Source: Hyphomicrobiales bacterium
GTDB lineage: Bacteria > Pseudomonadota > Alphaproteobacteria > Rhizobiales > Rhizobiaceae
Direction: 5' to 3'
Assembly (NCBI GenBank): GCA_017305835.1
Contig: JAFKJY010000062.1
Span: 1 to 64,000 of the forward strand
DNA length: 64,000 bases
Positions within the stretch are counted from its first letter, which is position 1, and every line of letters starts with the position of its first letter. The translations under genes and the position numbers were made by a program. The notes below the pieces were generated by a model. That model was not told the origin of the DNA. It did no database searches and was given only the letters and a program-made list of their open reading frames with translations. Positions 19,115 through 26,698 of this stretch are shown here, piece by piece.

Positions 19115-19507
19115 ATGAGCCGAGAATACATACCCGTCTCCGAAATATTCGAAGAGTGGCGGAAAGACCCTGAGTATGTCGCCGCCTACGACGCGCTTGA
19201 GGAGGAGTTCGCGCTCGCCGAGGCGCTGATCCGGGCTCGCGCCCATGCCGACATGACGCAGGAGCAGGTGGCGAAGGCGATGGGAACCACCCAGGCGGCG
19301 ATCGCCCGCCTCGAAAGCGGCCGCTCCATGCCGTCGACCCGCACGCTACAGCGTTTCGCTGAAGCCACCGGAACCCGCCTGCGCGTCAGCTTCGTGCCCG
19401 GGAAGGATACGTCCAAGGCGCCTGCCAAGGCGAAGCGGCCCGCGGCGAGGCGGAAGACTGCGGCGAAGGCAGGGAAGGCGGCCGCGAAACGGAGTTCTGC
19501 CGCCTGA
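19115..19507 (+). CDS. XRE-family HTH regulator with Lys/Ala-rich tail
   Basis: A 130-residue protein with an HTH_3 domain (about residues 47-90; DMTQEQVAKAMGTTQAAIAR) preceded by an acidic helical N-terminus, the layout of HigA-type antitoxins. Residues about 99-130 are almost entirely Lys, Ala, Arg and Pro (for example KAPAKAKRPAARRKTAAKAG), like histone H1 tails. No RelE/HigB toxin gene is adjacent; the upstream gap holds a palindromic repeat instead. It may be an orphan antitoxin reused as a nucleoid or DNA-binding protein; this is inference. Confidence 0.8.
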   Translation: MSREYIPVSEIFEEWRKDPEYVAAYDALEEEFALAEALIRARAHADMTQEQVAKAMGTTQAAIARLESGRSMPSTRTLQRFAEATGTRLRVSFVPGKDTSKAPAKAKRPAARRKTAAKAGKAAAKRSSAA

Positions 19508-19538
19508 GGCTGCCGGACGCCGGCCCGCTCTAGCTCGT

Positions 19539-19973
19539 TCAGCTATCTTCCACCCGCCCCGCGATCTCGCCCAGCTTGTCGACGATGCGGGGCCAGCCGC
19601 TGCCCATGCCGACATAGCCGCGTTCGTCCTGCGGGCGGAAGCCGGCCTGTTCCATACGCACATGCGTGCCGTCGCCCTGCGGCGTCAGCGTCCATGTCAC
19701 CACCGTGCTCAGCCCGCTGTCGGATTCGGACCCGTCGCCCCAGCGGTAGCGGAGCCTGTGGGGCGCCTCGACCTCCAGCACCTCGCAATTGATCACGCCC
19801 GACCAGCCCGGTCCCGGCCGCGTGCGAAAGGTGAAGCGGTGGCCGACGGCGGGCTGGAAATCGTTCTCCATCAGCCATTCGGCGATCAGATGCGAGGTGG
19901 TCAGCGCCCGCCAGATCTTCTCGGCGCTGTGCGGCATCGCGCGTTCGACGACGATCGATTTCGTTTCGGTCAT
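19539..19973 (-). CDS. SRPBCC (AHSA1-like) family protein
   Basis: A 144-residue START-like/AHSA1 domain protein covering the whole chain: MPHSAEKIWRALTTSHLIAEWLM, a central NCEVLEVEAPHRLRYRW and the C-terminal HVRMEQAGFRPQ with GWPRIVDKLGEIA. It is a close paralogue of the protein at 21146-21574. It is the last gene of a minus-strand run headed by an ArsR regulator; such ArsR-SRPBCC pairs are common but their ligands are mostly unknown. Confidence 0.9.
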   Translation of the reverse strand: MTETKSIVVERAMPHSAEKIWRALTTSHLIAEWLMENDFQPAVGHRFTFRTRPGPGWSGVINCEVLEVEAPHRLRYRWGDGSESDSGLSTVVTWTLTPQGDGTHVRMEQAGFRPQDERGYVGMGSGWPRIVDKLGEIAGRVEDS

Positions 19974-19997
19974 TGTGTCCGTACCCCGGTTGATCGG

Positions 19998-20447
19998 TCA
20001 CTTCCCCGGCGCGAGATAGCCGGGCAGGGCGGCCGCCTGCCGGACCCAGTCGGCGAACTGCGCCTCGTCGAGCGCGTCGTCCCTGCGGATGTCGAGATAG
20101 CGCACGTCGGGATGCTTGCTCGCGCCGGGCGGCGGCGGTGTCAGGGCCGCGCCCCGGAAGAACGTAACCTTCACGTAGCTGGTGAAGGTGTGGAAGGAGA
20201 GGAACCAGCCGTTGCCCTCGACCCCGTAGAAGGGCGAGTTCCACTTCACGGCCTTCGTCACCTGCGGCAGCGCCCGCACGATGATCGCGTCGAGGCGGCG
20301 GCCGACGTCGCGCCGCCAGTCGGGCATCGCCTCGATATAGGCCTGCACCGGGCCGTCCCCGCCGCCCTTGGCGATCTGCGGATTGCCGCCCGAGAGCAGC
20401 CTGACCGGCTTGCCGCCGGCCTTCGGTCCGGCTGGAGCGCGCGCCAT
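19998..20447 (-). CDS. DUF1801 domain protein
   Basis: A 149-residue protein with a DUF1801 (YdhG-like) fold: MPDWRRDVGRRLDAIIVRALP, then AVKWNSPFYGVEGNGWFLSF and SYVKVTFFRGAAL. The function of the family is not established. Its ATG overlaps the stop of the next upstream gene (also DUF1801), so the two are coupled. They are members of the ArsR-led operon at 19539-21894. Confidence 0.88.
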   Translation of the reverse strand: MARAPAGPKAGGKPVRLLSGGNPQIAKGGGDGPVQAYIEAMPDWRRDVGRRLDAIIVRALPQVTKAVKWNSPFYGVEGNGWFLSFHTFTSYVKVTFFRGAALTPPPPGASKHPDVRYLDIRRDDALDEAQFADWVRQAAALPGYLAPGK

Positions 20448-20860
20448 CAGCCCTTCGCCCGCTTCTTCGGCGCGGCCTTGGCCCTGTTGAGCGCCACCGC
20501 CGCGCGCGCCAGCGCCTTCAGCGCCGCCGCGTCCACCTTCGCGCCCTCGAAAAAGTCGATGGCGCGGCGGGTGCCGCCGTCGAGGCTGGAGTTGAACAGG
20601 CCGGCCGGGTCGTCCAGCGCCGCGCCCTGCGCGAAGGTCAGCTTCACCTTGTCCTTGTAGGTCTCGCCCGTGCAGATGATGCCGTCGTGCTCCCACACCG
20701 GCACGCCGAGCGGGTTCGATGCCTTGCGCCACTTGACCGTCTCGACCACCTCCGGGTCGGCCTGCCGGATCGCCTCGCGCAGCCGCGCCAGCATCTCGCC
20801 GCGCCAGCCGCCGAGCCCGGCGATCTTGGCGTCGATCAGTTCGGATTGCGTCTGTTCCAT
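20447..20860 (-). CDS. DUF1801 domain protein (second copy)
   Basis: A 137-residue DUF1801 protein: ARLREAIRQADPEVVETVKW, then VPVWEHDGIICTGETYKDK and KLTFAQGAAL, ending in a short basic tail (KAAPKKRAKG). It is diverged from the downstream DUF1801 gene, so the pair is either an old duplication or two subfamilies. Its stop overlaps the start of the 19998-20447 gene. Role unknown. Confidence 0.88.
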   Translation of the reverse strand: MEQTQSELIDAKIAGLGGWRGEMLARLREAIRQADPEVVETVKWRKASNPLGVPVWEHDGIICTGETYKDKVKLTFAQGAALDDPAGLFNSSLDGGTRRAIDFFEGAKVDAAALKALARAAVALNRAKAAPKKRAKG

Positions 20861-20887
20861 CGTTCCTTCCTTGTGTCGTCCCGGGCG

Positions 20888-21100
20888 TTACGCGGTCCCG
20901 GTCGCGCGCCGCCTTCCCGCGAAATAGGGCAGCGCGAAGAGATACAGCCCGGTGAAGAGCTGCAGGAAGAGGAACGGCAGCGGCGAATAGACGATCCATG
21001 CCGGCGGCTCCCCGAAGGCCATCGCGACGAAGTTGGCGAGAACCGTCAGCGTGAAGACGACCGACAGCCAGCGATGGGTCTGGCGCATCCAGAAATTCAT
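20888..21100 (-). CDS. Small two-helix membrane protein
   Basis: A 70-residue protein with two predicted membrane segments (about residues 11-31 and 40-60) and a basic C-terminus. MNFWMRQTHRWLSVVFTLTV is reminiscent of small integral membrane proteins found next to ArsR/SRPBCC genes in rhizobia. No function can be assigned. It lies in the minus-strand operon between the SRPBCC gene and the DUF1801 pair. Confidence 0.75.
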   Translation of the reverse strand: MNFWMRQTHRWLSVVFTLTVLANFVAMAFGEPPAWIVYSPLPFLFLQLFTGLYLFALPYFAGRRRATGTA

Positions 21101-21145
21101 GTTCGCAAAACTCCGTTCATGCGTGCACGCGCCGCTGGGCGCTGT

Positions 21146-21574
21146 TCACTCCACCTTCGCCAGCAGCTCGTCGAGCCGCGCGAGGAACTGCCGCCAGCCC
21201 ACCTTGGCGCCGCCATAGGCCTGCTTCTGGTCCGGCCGGAAGCCCGTCTGCTCCATGCGCAGATGCGTACCCGTGGCGGTGCGGGTCAGCGTGAAGGTCA
21301 CGGTGCTGGCGAGGTCGTAGGCCGGGTCCTCGTGCGCGAAGTTCCAGCTATAGGTCAGCGATTCGTGCGGCTCGATCTGCCTGACCTCGCAGGCGAGCAC
21401 GCCGCCCCATTCGCCGCGCAAATTGAAGCGGTGGCCGACCTGCGGCCTGAAATCGTTCTTCATCAGCCATTCCTCGATCAGGTGCGGTTGCGTCAGCGCG
21501 CGCCAGACCTTCTCGGGCGGGTGGGCGAAGTCACGCTCGACGACGACGGAGAGCGTCTGCGGCTTCTCGTTCAC
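21146..21574 (-). CDS. SRPBCC (AHSA1-like) family protein
   Basis: A 142-residue AHSA1/SRPBCC protein (FAHPPEKVWRALTQPHLIEEW at the start; THLRMEQTGFRPDQKQAYG and WRQFLARLDELLAKVE at the end). It resembles the protein at 19539-19973 throughout, so a duplication inside the operon is likely. Its start overlaps the ArsR stop by 4 nt, showing coupling to the regulator. Confidence 0.92.
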   Translation of the reverse strand: MNEKPQTLSVVVERDFAHPPEKVWRALTQPHLIEEWLMKNDFRPQVGHRFNLRGEWGGVLACEVRQIEPHESLTYSWNFAHEDPAYDLASTVTFTLTRTATGTHLRMEQTGFRPDQKQAYGGAKVGWRQFLARLDELLAKVE

Positions 21575-21894
21575 TGGTCCATCCTCTTCAGCAGGTCCTC
21601 GAGGTCGTCGAACCGGCTCTCCCAGAACCCGGCCATCTCGCTCGTCCAGTCGACCAGCGGCGCCAGCGCGCGCGGCCGCGCGCGGTAATGCGTCTGGCGG
21701 CCGTCGCGCCGGTCGGCGACCAGCCCCGCCGCCTTGAGCACGCCGAGATGCTTGGAGACGGCCGGCTGCGAGATGCCGGCCTGCTCGGTCAGCACGCGCA
21801 CGTTCTGCTCGCCCGCCCGCGACAGCCTCTCGAAGATGGCGCGTCGCGTCGGGTCGGCAAGGGCGCTGAAGATCGCGTCGGTCCGCTCGTTCAT
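21571..21894 (-). CDS. ArsR/SmtB family transcriptional regulator
   Basis: A 107-residue winged-helix repressor (ALADPTRRAIFERLS, then LTEQAGISQPAVSKHLGVLKAAGLV and DGRQTHYRARP). It has no Cys, so it is of the non-metal type that usually pairs with SRPBCC proteins. It is the first gene of the six-gene minus-strand operon ending at 19539. A 15-bp perfect palindrome lies 23 bp upstream of its start and is the obvious autoregulatory operator candidate. Confidence 0.95.
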   Translation of the reverse strand: MNERTDAIFSALADPTRRAIFERLSRAGEQNVRVLTEQAGISQPAVSKHLGVLKAAGLVADRRDGRQTHYRARPRALAPLVDWTSEMAGFWESRFDDLEDLLKRMDQ

Positions 21895-21916
21895 CGTGAA
21901 ATCATCACCATACGGT

Positions 21917-21931
21917 TATGGATTATCCATA
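21917..21931. promoter_or_regulatory. Candidate ArsR-family operator palindrome
   Basis: TATGGATTATCCATA is a perfect 15-bp palindrome 23 bp upstream of the ArsR gene start, inside an unusually AT-rich stretch (21895-21950). Related ATGGTTATGG and CATACGGTTATGG repeats flank it. Position and symmetry suit an autoregulatory operator overlapping the promoter; binding by this protein is inferred. Confidence 0.6.
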
Positions 21932-22031
21932 GCCACATGGTTATGGGTTTGTCAACCGGCCGCGCGCCGGCTCGGGCGCGGCCATCGAGCCCCTTGCGCC
22001 TCCGGCCCGCCTCCGCCATTAACGCCGCGCC

Positions 22032-23909
22032 ATGCTGACCATCAACGACCTTTCGCTCCGCGTCGCCGGACGCCTGCTCCTCGACCACGCCTCGCTGGCG
22101 CTGCCCACCGGCGCCAAGGCGGGCCTCGTCGGCCGCAACGGCACCGGCAAGACCACGCTGTTCAAGGCGATCACCGGCGACCTGCCGTCCGAGACGGGGT
22201 CGATCTACATCCCGAAGAGCACGCGCATCGGCCAGGTCGCGCAGGAGGCGCCCGGCACCGAGGAGCCGCTGATCGAGATCGTGCTCAAGGCCGACCTGGA
22301 GCGCGCCGCGCTGCTGGCCGAGGAGCAGACGGCGACCGATCCCGCCCGCATCGCCGAGATCCACATCCGGCTGGCCGACATCGACGCGCATACCGCCGAG
22401 GCGCGCGCGGCCACCATCCTCGCCGGGCTGGGCTTCGACGACGAGGCGCAGAAGCGCCCGGCCTCCAGCTTTTCCGGCGGCTGGCGCATGCGCGTGGCGC
22501 TCGCGGCCGTGCTGTTCTCGCGCCCCGATTTGCTGCTGCTCGACGAGCCGACCAACTATCTGGACCTCGAAGGCACGCTGTGGCTGGAGAACTACGTCTC
22601 GAAATACCCGCACACGGTGCTGCTCATCAGCCATGACCGCGACCTGCTCAACCGCGCGGTCAACTCCATCGTGCATCTCGACCAGAAGAAGCTGACCTTC
22701 TGGCGCGGCGGCTACGACCAGTTCGAGCGCCAGCGCGCCGAGCAGCTCGAATTGCAGGAAAAGGGCAGGGTCAAGCAGGAGGCGGCGCGAAAACACCTGC
22801 AGTCCTTCGTCGACCGCTTCCGCGCCAAGGCGTCCAAGGCGCGTCAGGCGCAGTCGCGCATCAAGGCGCTGGAGAAGATGAAGCCGATCGCCGCGATGAT
22901 CGAGGATTCGGTCCAGCCCTTCTCCTTCCCGGAGCCGGTCAAGACGGTCGCCTCGCCGATCGTCGCGCTCGAAGGCGTCTCGGTCGGCTACCAGCCCGGC
23001 AGTCCGATCCTCAGGAAGATGACGCTGCGCATCGATGCCGACGACCGCATCGCGCTGCTCGGCGCCAACGGCAACGGCAAGTCGACCTTCGCCAAGCTGC
23101 TCGCCGGCCGGCTCAAGCCCGAGGCGGGCACGATGACGGTGGCGCCGGGCCTCAAGGTCGCGATCTTCGCCCAGCACCAGCTCGACGATCTCCGCCCCGA
23201 GGAGAACGCCTACGAGCATGTGCGGCGCCTGATGCCGGACGCGCCCGAATCGAAGGTGCGCGCCCGCGTCGCCCGCTTCGGCCTGGCGACGGAGAAGATG
23301 AACACGGCCGCCAAGGACCTCTCCGGCGGCGAGAAGGCGCGGCTCCTGATGGGGCTGGCCTCGTTCGAGGGGCCGAACCTGTTCATCCTCGACGAGCCGA
23401 CCAACCATCTCGACATCGACAGCCGCGAGGCGCTGATCCATGCGCTCAACGACTTTCCTGGCGCCGTGATCCTGATCTCGCACGACCGCCACCTGCTGGA
23501 GGCGACCGCCGACCGGCTGTGGCTGGTCAAGGACGGCCACGTCGCGCCCTATGACGGCGATCTCGACGACTACCGCCAGCTCGTCACCGGCCAGAGCGGC
23601 GACCGGCGCGAGAAGCGCGAGGCCGACAAGGCGTCCAAGGCCGAGCGCCGCCGCGAGGCCGCGCAGCGCCGCGCCGCGCTGGAGCCGCTGGCCAAGCAGA
23701 TCAAGGCGACCGAGGGCCTGATCGAGCGCACGCGCAAGCGCCTCGACGCCATCGACGCGCAACTCGAGGATCCGAAGCTCTACGACAGCGACCCAAGGGG
23801 CGTCACCCAGTTGTCCAAGGAGCGCGCCGAGCTGGCCGCCACGCTCTCGCGCCACGAGGAAAGCTGGCTGACCATGTCGGCCGAATACGAGGCCGGCGTC
23901 GCCGACTGA
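22032..23909 (+). CDS. ABC-F family ATPase (YheS-like)
   Basis: A 625-residue protein with two ABC domains and no membrane segment. Walker A motifs are GRNGTGKT and GANGNGKS, signature motifs SFSGGWRMR and DLSGGEKAR, and Walker B regions LLLDEPTNYLDL and FILDEPTNHLDI. The inter-domain linker is charged (LQSFVDRFRAKASKARQAQS) and the C-terminus is a coiled coil. Length and layout match E. coli YheS. ABC-F proteins act on the ribosome as translation factors; the specific role of this one is unknown. It reads divergently from the ArsR operon. Confidence 0.94.
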   Translation: MLTINDLSLRVAGRLLLDHASLALPTGAKAGLVGRNGTGKTTLFKAITGDLPSETGSIYIPKSTRIGQVAQEAPGTEEPLIEIVLKADLERAALLAEEQTATDPARIAEIHIRLADIDAHTAEARAATILAGLGFDDEAQKRPASSFSGGWRMRVALAAVLFSRPDLLLLDEPTNYLDLEGTLWLENYVSKYPHTVLLISHDRDLLNRAVNSIVHLDQKKLTFWRGGYDQFERQRAEQLELQEKGRVKQEAARKHLQSFVDRFRAKASKARQAQSRIKALEKMKPIAAMIEDSVQPFSFPEPVKTVASPIVALEGVSVGYQPGSPILRKMTLRIDADDRIALLGANGNGKSTFAKLLAGRLKPEAGTMTVAPGLKVAIFAQHQLDDLRPEENAYEHVRRLMPDAPESKVRARVARFGLATEKMNTAAKDLSGGEKARLLMGLASFEGPNLFILDEPTNHLDIDSREALIHALNDFPGAVILISHDRHLLEATADRLWLVKDGHVAPYDGDLDDYRQLVTGQSGDRREKREADKASKAERRREAAQRRAALEPLAKQIKATEGLIERTRKRLDAIDAQLEDPKLYDSDPRGVTQLSKERAELAATLSRHEESWLTMSAEYEAGVAD

Positions 23910-23966
23910 CGGCTCCGCCTTTTTGGGTTAGGCTTGCCGCTTCCGGCACCGGCGCGAGAGGCAGGC

Positions 23967-24776
23967 ATGACCATCAGGACCGACAGCGACGGCGAGATCA
24001 CCGTCGTCACCATCGACAGGCCGCAGCTTCGCAACGCCGTCGACACGGCGACCGCCGACGCGCTGTTCAGCGCCTTCGTCGCCTTCGACCGCGATCCGGC
24101 CCGCAAGGTGGCGGTGCTGACCGGCGCCGGCGGCGCCTTCTGCGCCGGCTTCGACCTCGCCCATGCGGCGTCCGGCGCGGTCGGCGAGGCGTGGTTCGCC
24201 GAGCACGACCTCGACCCCTCCTTCGACGGCACCGACGATCGCCCGCGCAAGGGGCCGATGGGTCCGACGCGGCTGACGCTGTCCAAGCCCGTCATCGCCG
24301 CGATCGCCGGCCCGGCGGTGGCCGGCGGCATGGAGCTGGCGCTGTGGTGCGACATGCGGGTGATGGAGGAGGGCGCCTATATGGGCGTCTACTGCCGCCG
24401 CTGGGGCGTGCCGCTGATCGACGGCGGCACGGTGCGCCTGCCGCGCATCGTCGGCCACGGCCGCGCCATGGACCTGATCCTCACCGGCCGCAAGGTCGAG
24501 GCCGCCGAGTGCCTGTCGATCGGGCTGGCGAACCGCGTCTGCGCCGAGGGCGAGGCCCTCGATACGGCGCTGGAGCTCGCCCGCGAGATCGCCCGCTTCC
24601 CGCAGGCCTGCCTGCGCGCCGACAGGGCCTCCGCCCTGCGCCAATGGTCGCTCGACATGCCGCGCGCGCTCGCGTCGGAATGGAAGAGCAGTCGCGCGTT
24701 CGGGAGCGAGGGCGTCGAAGGCGCCCGCCGCTTCGCCTCCGGCAAGGGCCGGGGAGGGGATTTCGGCGAGATCTGA
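23967..24776 (+). CDS. Enoyl-CoA hydratase/isomerase family protein
   Basis: A 269-residue crotonase-fold protein. Oxyanion-hole segments are visible as GAGGAFCAGFDLAHA and AGPAVAGGMELALWCDMRV. The following YCRRWGVPLIDGG and LPRIVGHGRAMDLILTGRKV are also typical. ATG 23967 is used, preceded by GAGAGGCAGG. Hydration of an enoyl-CoA is likely but the substrate is not. It follows the ABC-F gene after 57 bp and is convergent with the gene at 24795-25394. Confidence 0.9.
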   Translation: MTIRTDSDGEITVVTIDRPQLRNAVDTATADALFSAFVAFDRDPARKVAVLTGAGGAFCAGFDLAHAASGAVGEAWFAEHDLDPSFDGTDDRPRKGPMGPTRLTLSKPVIAAIAGPAVAGGMELALWCDMRVMEEGAYMGVYCRRWGVPLIDGGTVRLPRIVGHGRAMDLILTGRKVEAAECLSIGLANRVCAEGEALDTALELAREIARFPQACLRADRASALRQWSLDMPRALASEWKSSRAFGSEGVEGARRFASGKGRGGDFGEI

Positions 24777-24794
24777 CCGGCGTAATAGGGGCGT

Positions 24795-25394
24795 CTACTC
24801 GCGGCCCCATTTGCGCTGCGGCTCGCTGGAGTTCGGGTTCTTGGGCCGCTTGCGGCCGAAGCTGGCGATCAGCCCCACCAGCCCCACCGCCATCAGCACG
24901 TAGCCGGCCGGCGTGGTGCGCGGGTCGAGGTCGAAGGCGCCGGCCTCCACCTTCAGGTCGACCGTCTCGACCGCGTCGCTCGGCGTGTCGCCGGGACCGA
25001 TGGTGAAGACGTAGCGGTCGCCCGCGACCTCGGAGATCCTGCCGGCCTTCTCGTGGTAGACGCGCATGCCGGACTGCGGGTTGATGACCGTCTCGACCGC
25101 GTCGGTGAAGTCGAGCGTGCGCGCCAGCACGGTCTTGCCCTCGGTGTCGGCGGTCAGCGTCAGCAGCGTGCCGCCGTCGAACCGGACCGGCCCCTTCGTC
25201 GCCACGTCGAGGCTCACCGTCACCGGCGCGTCGGAGGGCGCAAGGCTCGCCTCGGCCGGCGCATAGCCTGCCGCGCGGTCGTAGACCCGCCTCACGCCGA
25301 TCGTGTAGCCGCTGAGCCTGCCTGCCGCGAGCGGATAGGCGATGCCGAGGGCCGCGCCCGCCAGGATGAGCAGGATGAAGAGTGTCCGAAGCAC
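24795..25394 (-). CDS. Conserved membrane-anchored protein of unknown function
   Basis: A 199-residue protein with a GTG start, an N-terminal membrane segment (residues 1-22) and a second one near 163-180, followed by a charged cytoplasmic tail (GRKRPKNPNSSEPQRKWGRE). The middle 140 residues, predicted outside the membrane, are beta-rich with regular Thr/Val strands. I do not recognise the family. It is convergent with the enoyl-CoA hydratase gene. Confidence 0.7.
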   Translation of the reverse strand: MLRTLFILLILAGAALGIAYPLAAGRLSGYTIGVRRVYDRAAGYAPAEASLAPSDAPVTVSLDVATKGPVRFDGGTLLTLTADTEGKTVLARTLDFTDAVETVINPQSGMRVYHEKAGRISEVAGDRYVFTIGPGDTPSDAVETVDLKVEAGAFDLDPRTTPAGYVLMAVGLVGLIASFGRKRPKNPNSSEPQRKWGRE

Positions 25395-25482
25395 GATCGC
25401 GTCCGCAGGCTGGTCTTGGTTCGGGGCGCTTCCTGCCAGTTCCGCCGGCGCTTGTCCAGAAACCGGGATGCGCGCATACGAA

Positions 25483-25506
25483 GGCGGCCGGCGATGGCCG
25501 GCCGCC
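25483..25506 (-). terminator. Strong hairpin downstream of the 25527-26063 gene
   Basis: GGCGGCCGGC (25483-25492) and GCCGGCCGCC (25497-25506) form a perfect 10-bp stem with a 4-nt loop, about 20 bp past the stop of the minus-strand gene at 25527. The following T-tract is weak (CTTCGT), so it is a candidate terminator or 3'-end stabiliser. Confidence 0.5.
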
Positions 25507-25526
25507 TCCTTGAATGCCGGTGGAAC

Positions 25527-26063
25527 CTAGCGCGAGGCCGACTGGATCATCTCGCACAGCGCGATCAGGTTCTTGTCGAAGCCCGCGCGCTGCGCGGTCA
25601 CGTCGGCGCAGGTGCGCCGGTAGCTCTGGATCTGCGATTCCGACATGCCCGCCACCATGCCGGCCGGGTCGAACGTCTCGCTGCCGGTGCCGCCGGTCCC
25701 GGTGCCGCCGCCCGCCGTGCCGGTGCCCGGCGCGGCGCCGGCAGCGCCGCCGGTTCCGAGGCCGATGCCGACGCCGGCCGAGGTTCCGCTGCCGGTGCCG
25801 ACGCTCAGCCCGGCCGCGGTGCCGCCCGTGCCGCCGATGGAAGCCGTGGCGCCGGCATCGACGCCGTCGGTCAGGCCAATGCCGTTCGTGCCGAGGCTGA
25901 CGTCGGCATCCGCGGTGGTGCCGCCGCCGGTCGTGACGTCGGCGGACAGGCCGCTCCCTCCGCCGATCGAGACGTCGGCATCGACGCTCTGGGCGTGGGC
26001 GAGGGGCAGGGCGATGAAAAATGCGCTGCTGGCGAGCGCAGCCGCGAGTTTGCGCGCGTTCAT
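25527..26063 (-). CDS. Secreted Gly/Ala/Thr-rich low-complexity protein
   Basis: A 178-residue protein with a signal peptide (residues 1-25, ending LAHAQS). About 100 residues follow with a strong Gly/Ala/Thr/Ser/Val bias and repeated patterns such as DADVSLG, GTGGTG and GVGIGLGTGG. A short normal C-terminal domain ends the chain with two Cys (SYRRTCADVTAQRAGFDKN, ALCEMIQSAS). ATG 26063 is chosen because GGAGAAG lies just upstream, unlike the in-frame ATG at 26075. No function is recognised; a surface or matrix role is possible. Confidence 0.7.
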   Translation of the reverse strand: MNARKLAAALASSAFFIALPLAHAQSVDADVSIGGGSGLSADVTTGGGTTADADVSLGTNGIGLTDGVDAGATASIGGTGGTAAGLSVGTGSGTSAGVGIGLGTGGAAGAAPGTGTAGGGTGTGGTGSETFDPAGMVAGMSESQIQSYRRTCADVTAQRAGFDKNLIALCEMIQSASR

Positions 26064-26698
26064 GGTCTTCTCCATCTGAAGCTGTTTGGAGCGGCTGGCA
26101 TGGCCGCCTTGCCAGACCTACGCGCAGCGCCGGACCTTCGTTCCGGCGCGACGGCACGCATGGTTTACGAAGGCTTGCACCAATAAATAGAGCTTTATAG
26201 ATAAGGACAGTAAAGTCATCAGAATTACTGCATAAGAAATTCGATTAGATCATATGATTCGATTAGAACCATGTATCCAAATGAGCAAAAAAATAATCGA
26301 CGAATTTATAAATGCAGTACGTAACGAAACTTCCAATGGAAATTTTTAGCGCCCCCCAGCGCATGGTAGCCGCGTCCGAGCGGGAAGGAGGCGGGTCACC
26401 CGGTAGATGAGGACGTTTTTGAGGGCGCTTTGGCATCGGCAGAGTCCTTCATTGAGAAATCTCATGAGGACCAACGGGGCCGATTACTTCTTGTCCGCCG
26501 AATTGCCTGCTGATGCAAGTCCGAGACAACATTCATCGCAGCGGTTTTCGTGCGAGATCTGTGGATGGATTCCCGTAATCTATTGTAATTCCTATTAGAA
26601 CAACTAACTTTGAGAGACGGTTATCCACAGGTCGCACACGCGTGCTTTGGGCAATGTTCGCGGAATGTTTCATTTACATGATGCACCTAAAGCGTCTC
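26064..26698. other. AT-rich intergenic region of about 630 bp
   Basis: This gap differs sharply from its surroundings. Bases 26160-26350 are strongly AT-rich. It carries a 10-bp direct repeat around a palindrome (26240-26267), a 22-codon open frame ATG 26281 to TAG 26349, a possible 63-codon frame at 26407-26598 containing CEIC, and a perfect DnaA 9-mer TTATCCACA at 26621-26629. None of the small frames has support beyond being open. It may hold a small RNA, a regulatory region or foreign DNA remnants. Confidence 0.4.
26240..26267. promoter_or_regulatory. Direct repeat flanking a palindrome in AT-rich DNA
   Basis: TTCGATTAGA occurs at 26240-26249 and again at 26258-26267, 18 bp apart, and the 8 bp between (TCATATGA) form a perfect palindrome. 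This is an iteron-like or operator-like arrangement in an AT-rich stretch. No adjacent gene clearly starts from it. Confidence 0.4.

Noticed and set aside
18819..19507. A complete HigBA toxin-antitoxin module
   Set aside because: Only the antitoxin-like gene is present; the upstream gap contains a palindromic repeat and no toxin coding sequence.
26407..26598. A 63-codon gene with a CEIC motif
   Set aside because: No ribosome site, no homology, and composition drifts through the frame; kept only as a note under the AT-rich gap.
26064..26698. Chromosomal replication origin
   Set aside because: One perfect DnaA 9-mer and some AT-rich DNA are not enough; there is no cluster of boxes and no dnaA, hemE, parAB or gidA gene nearby.
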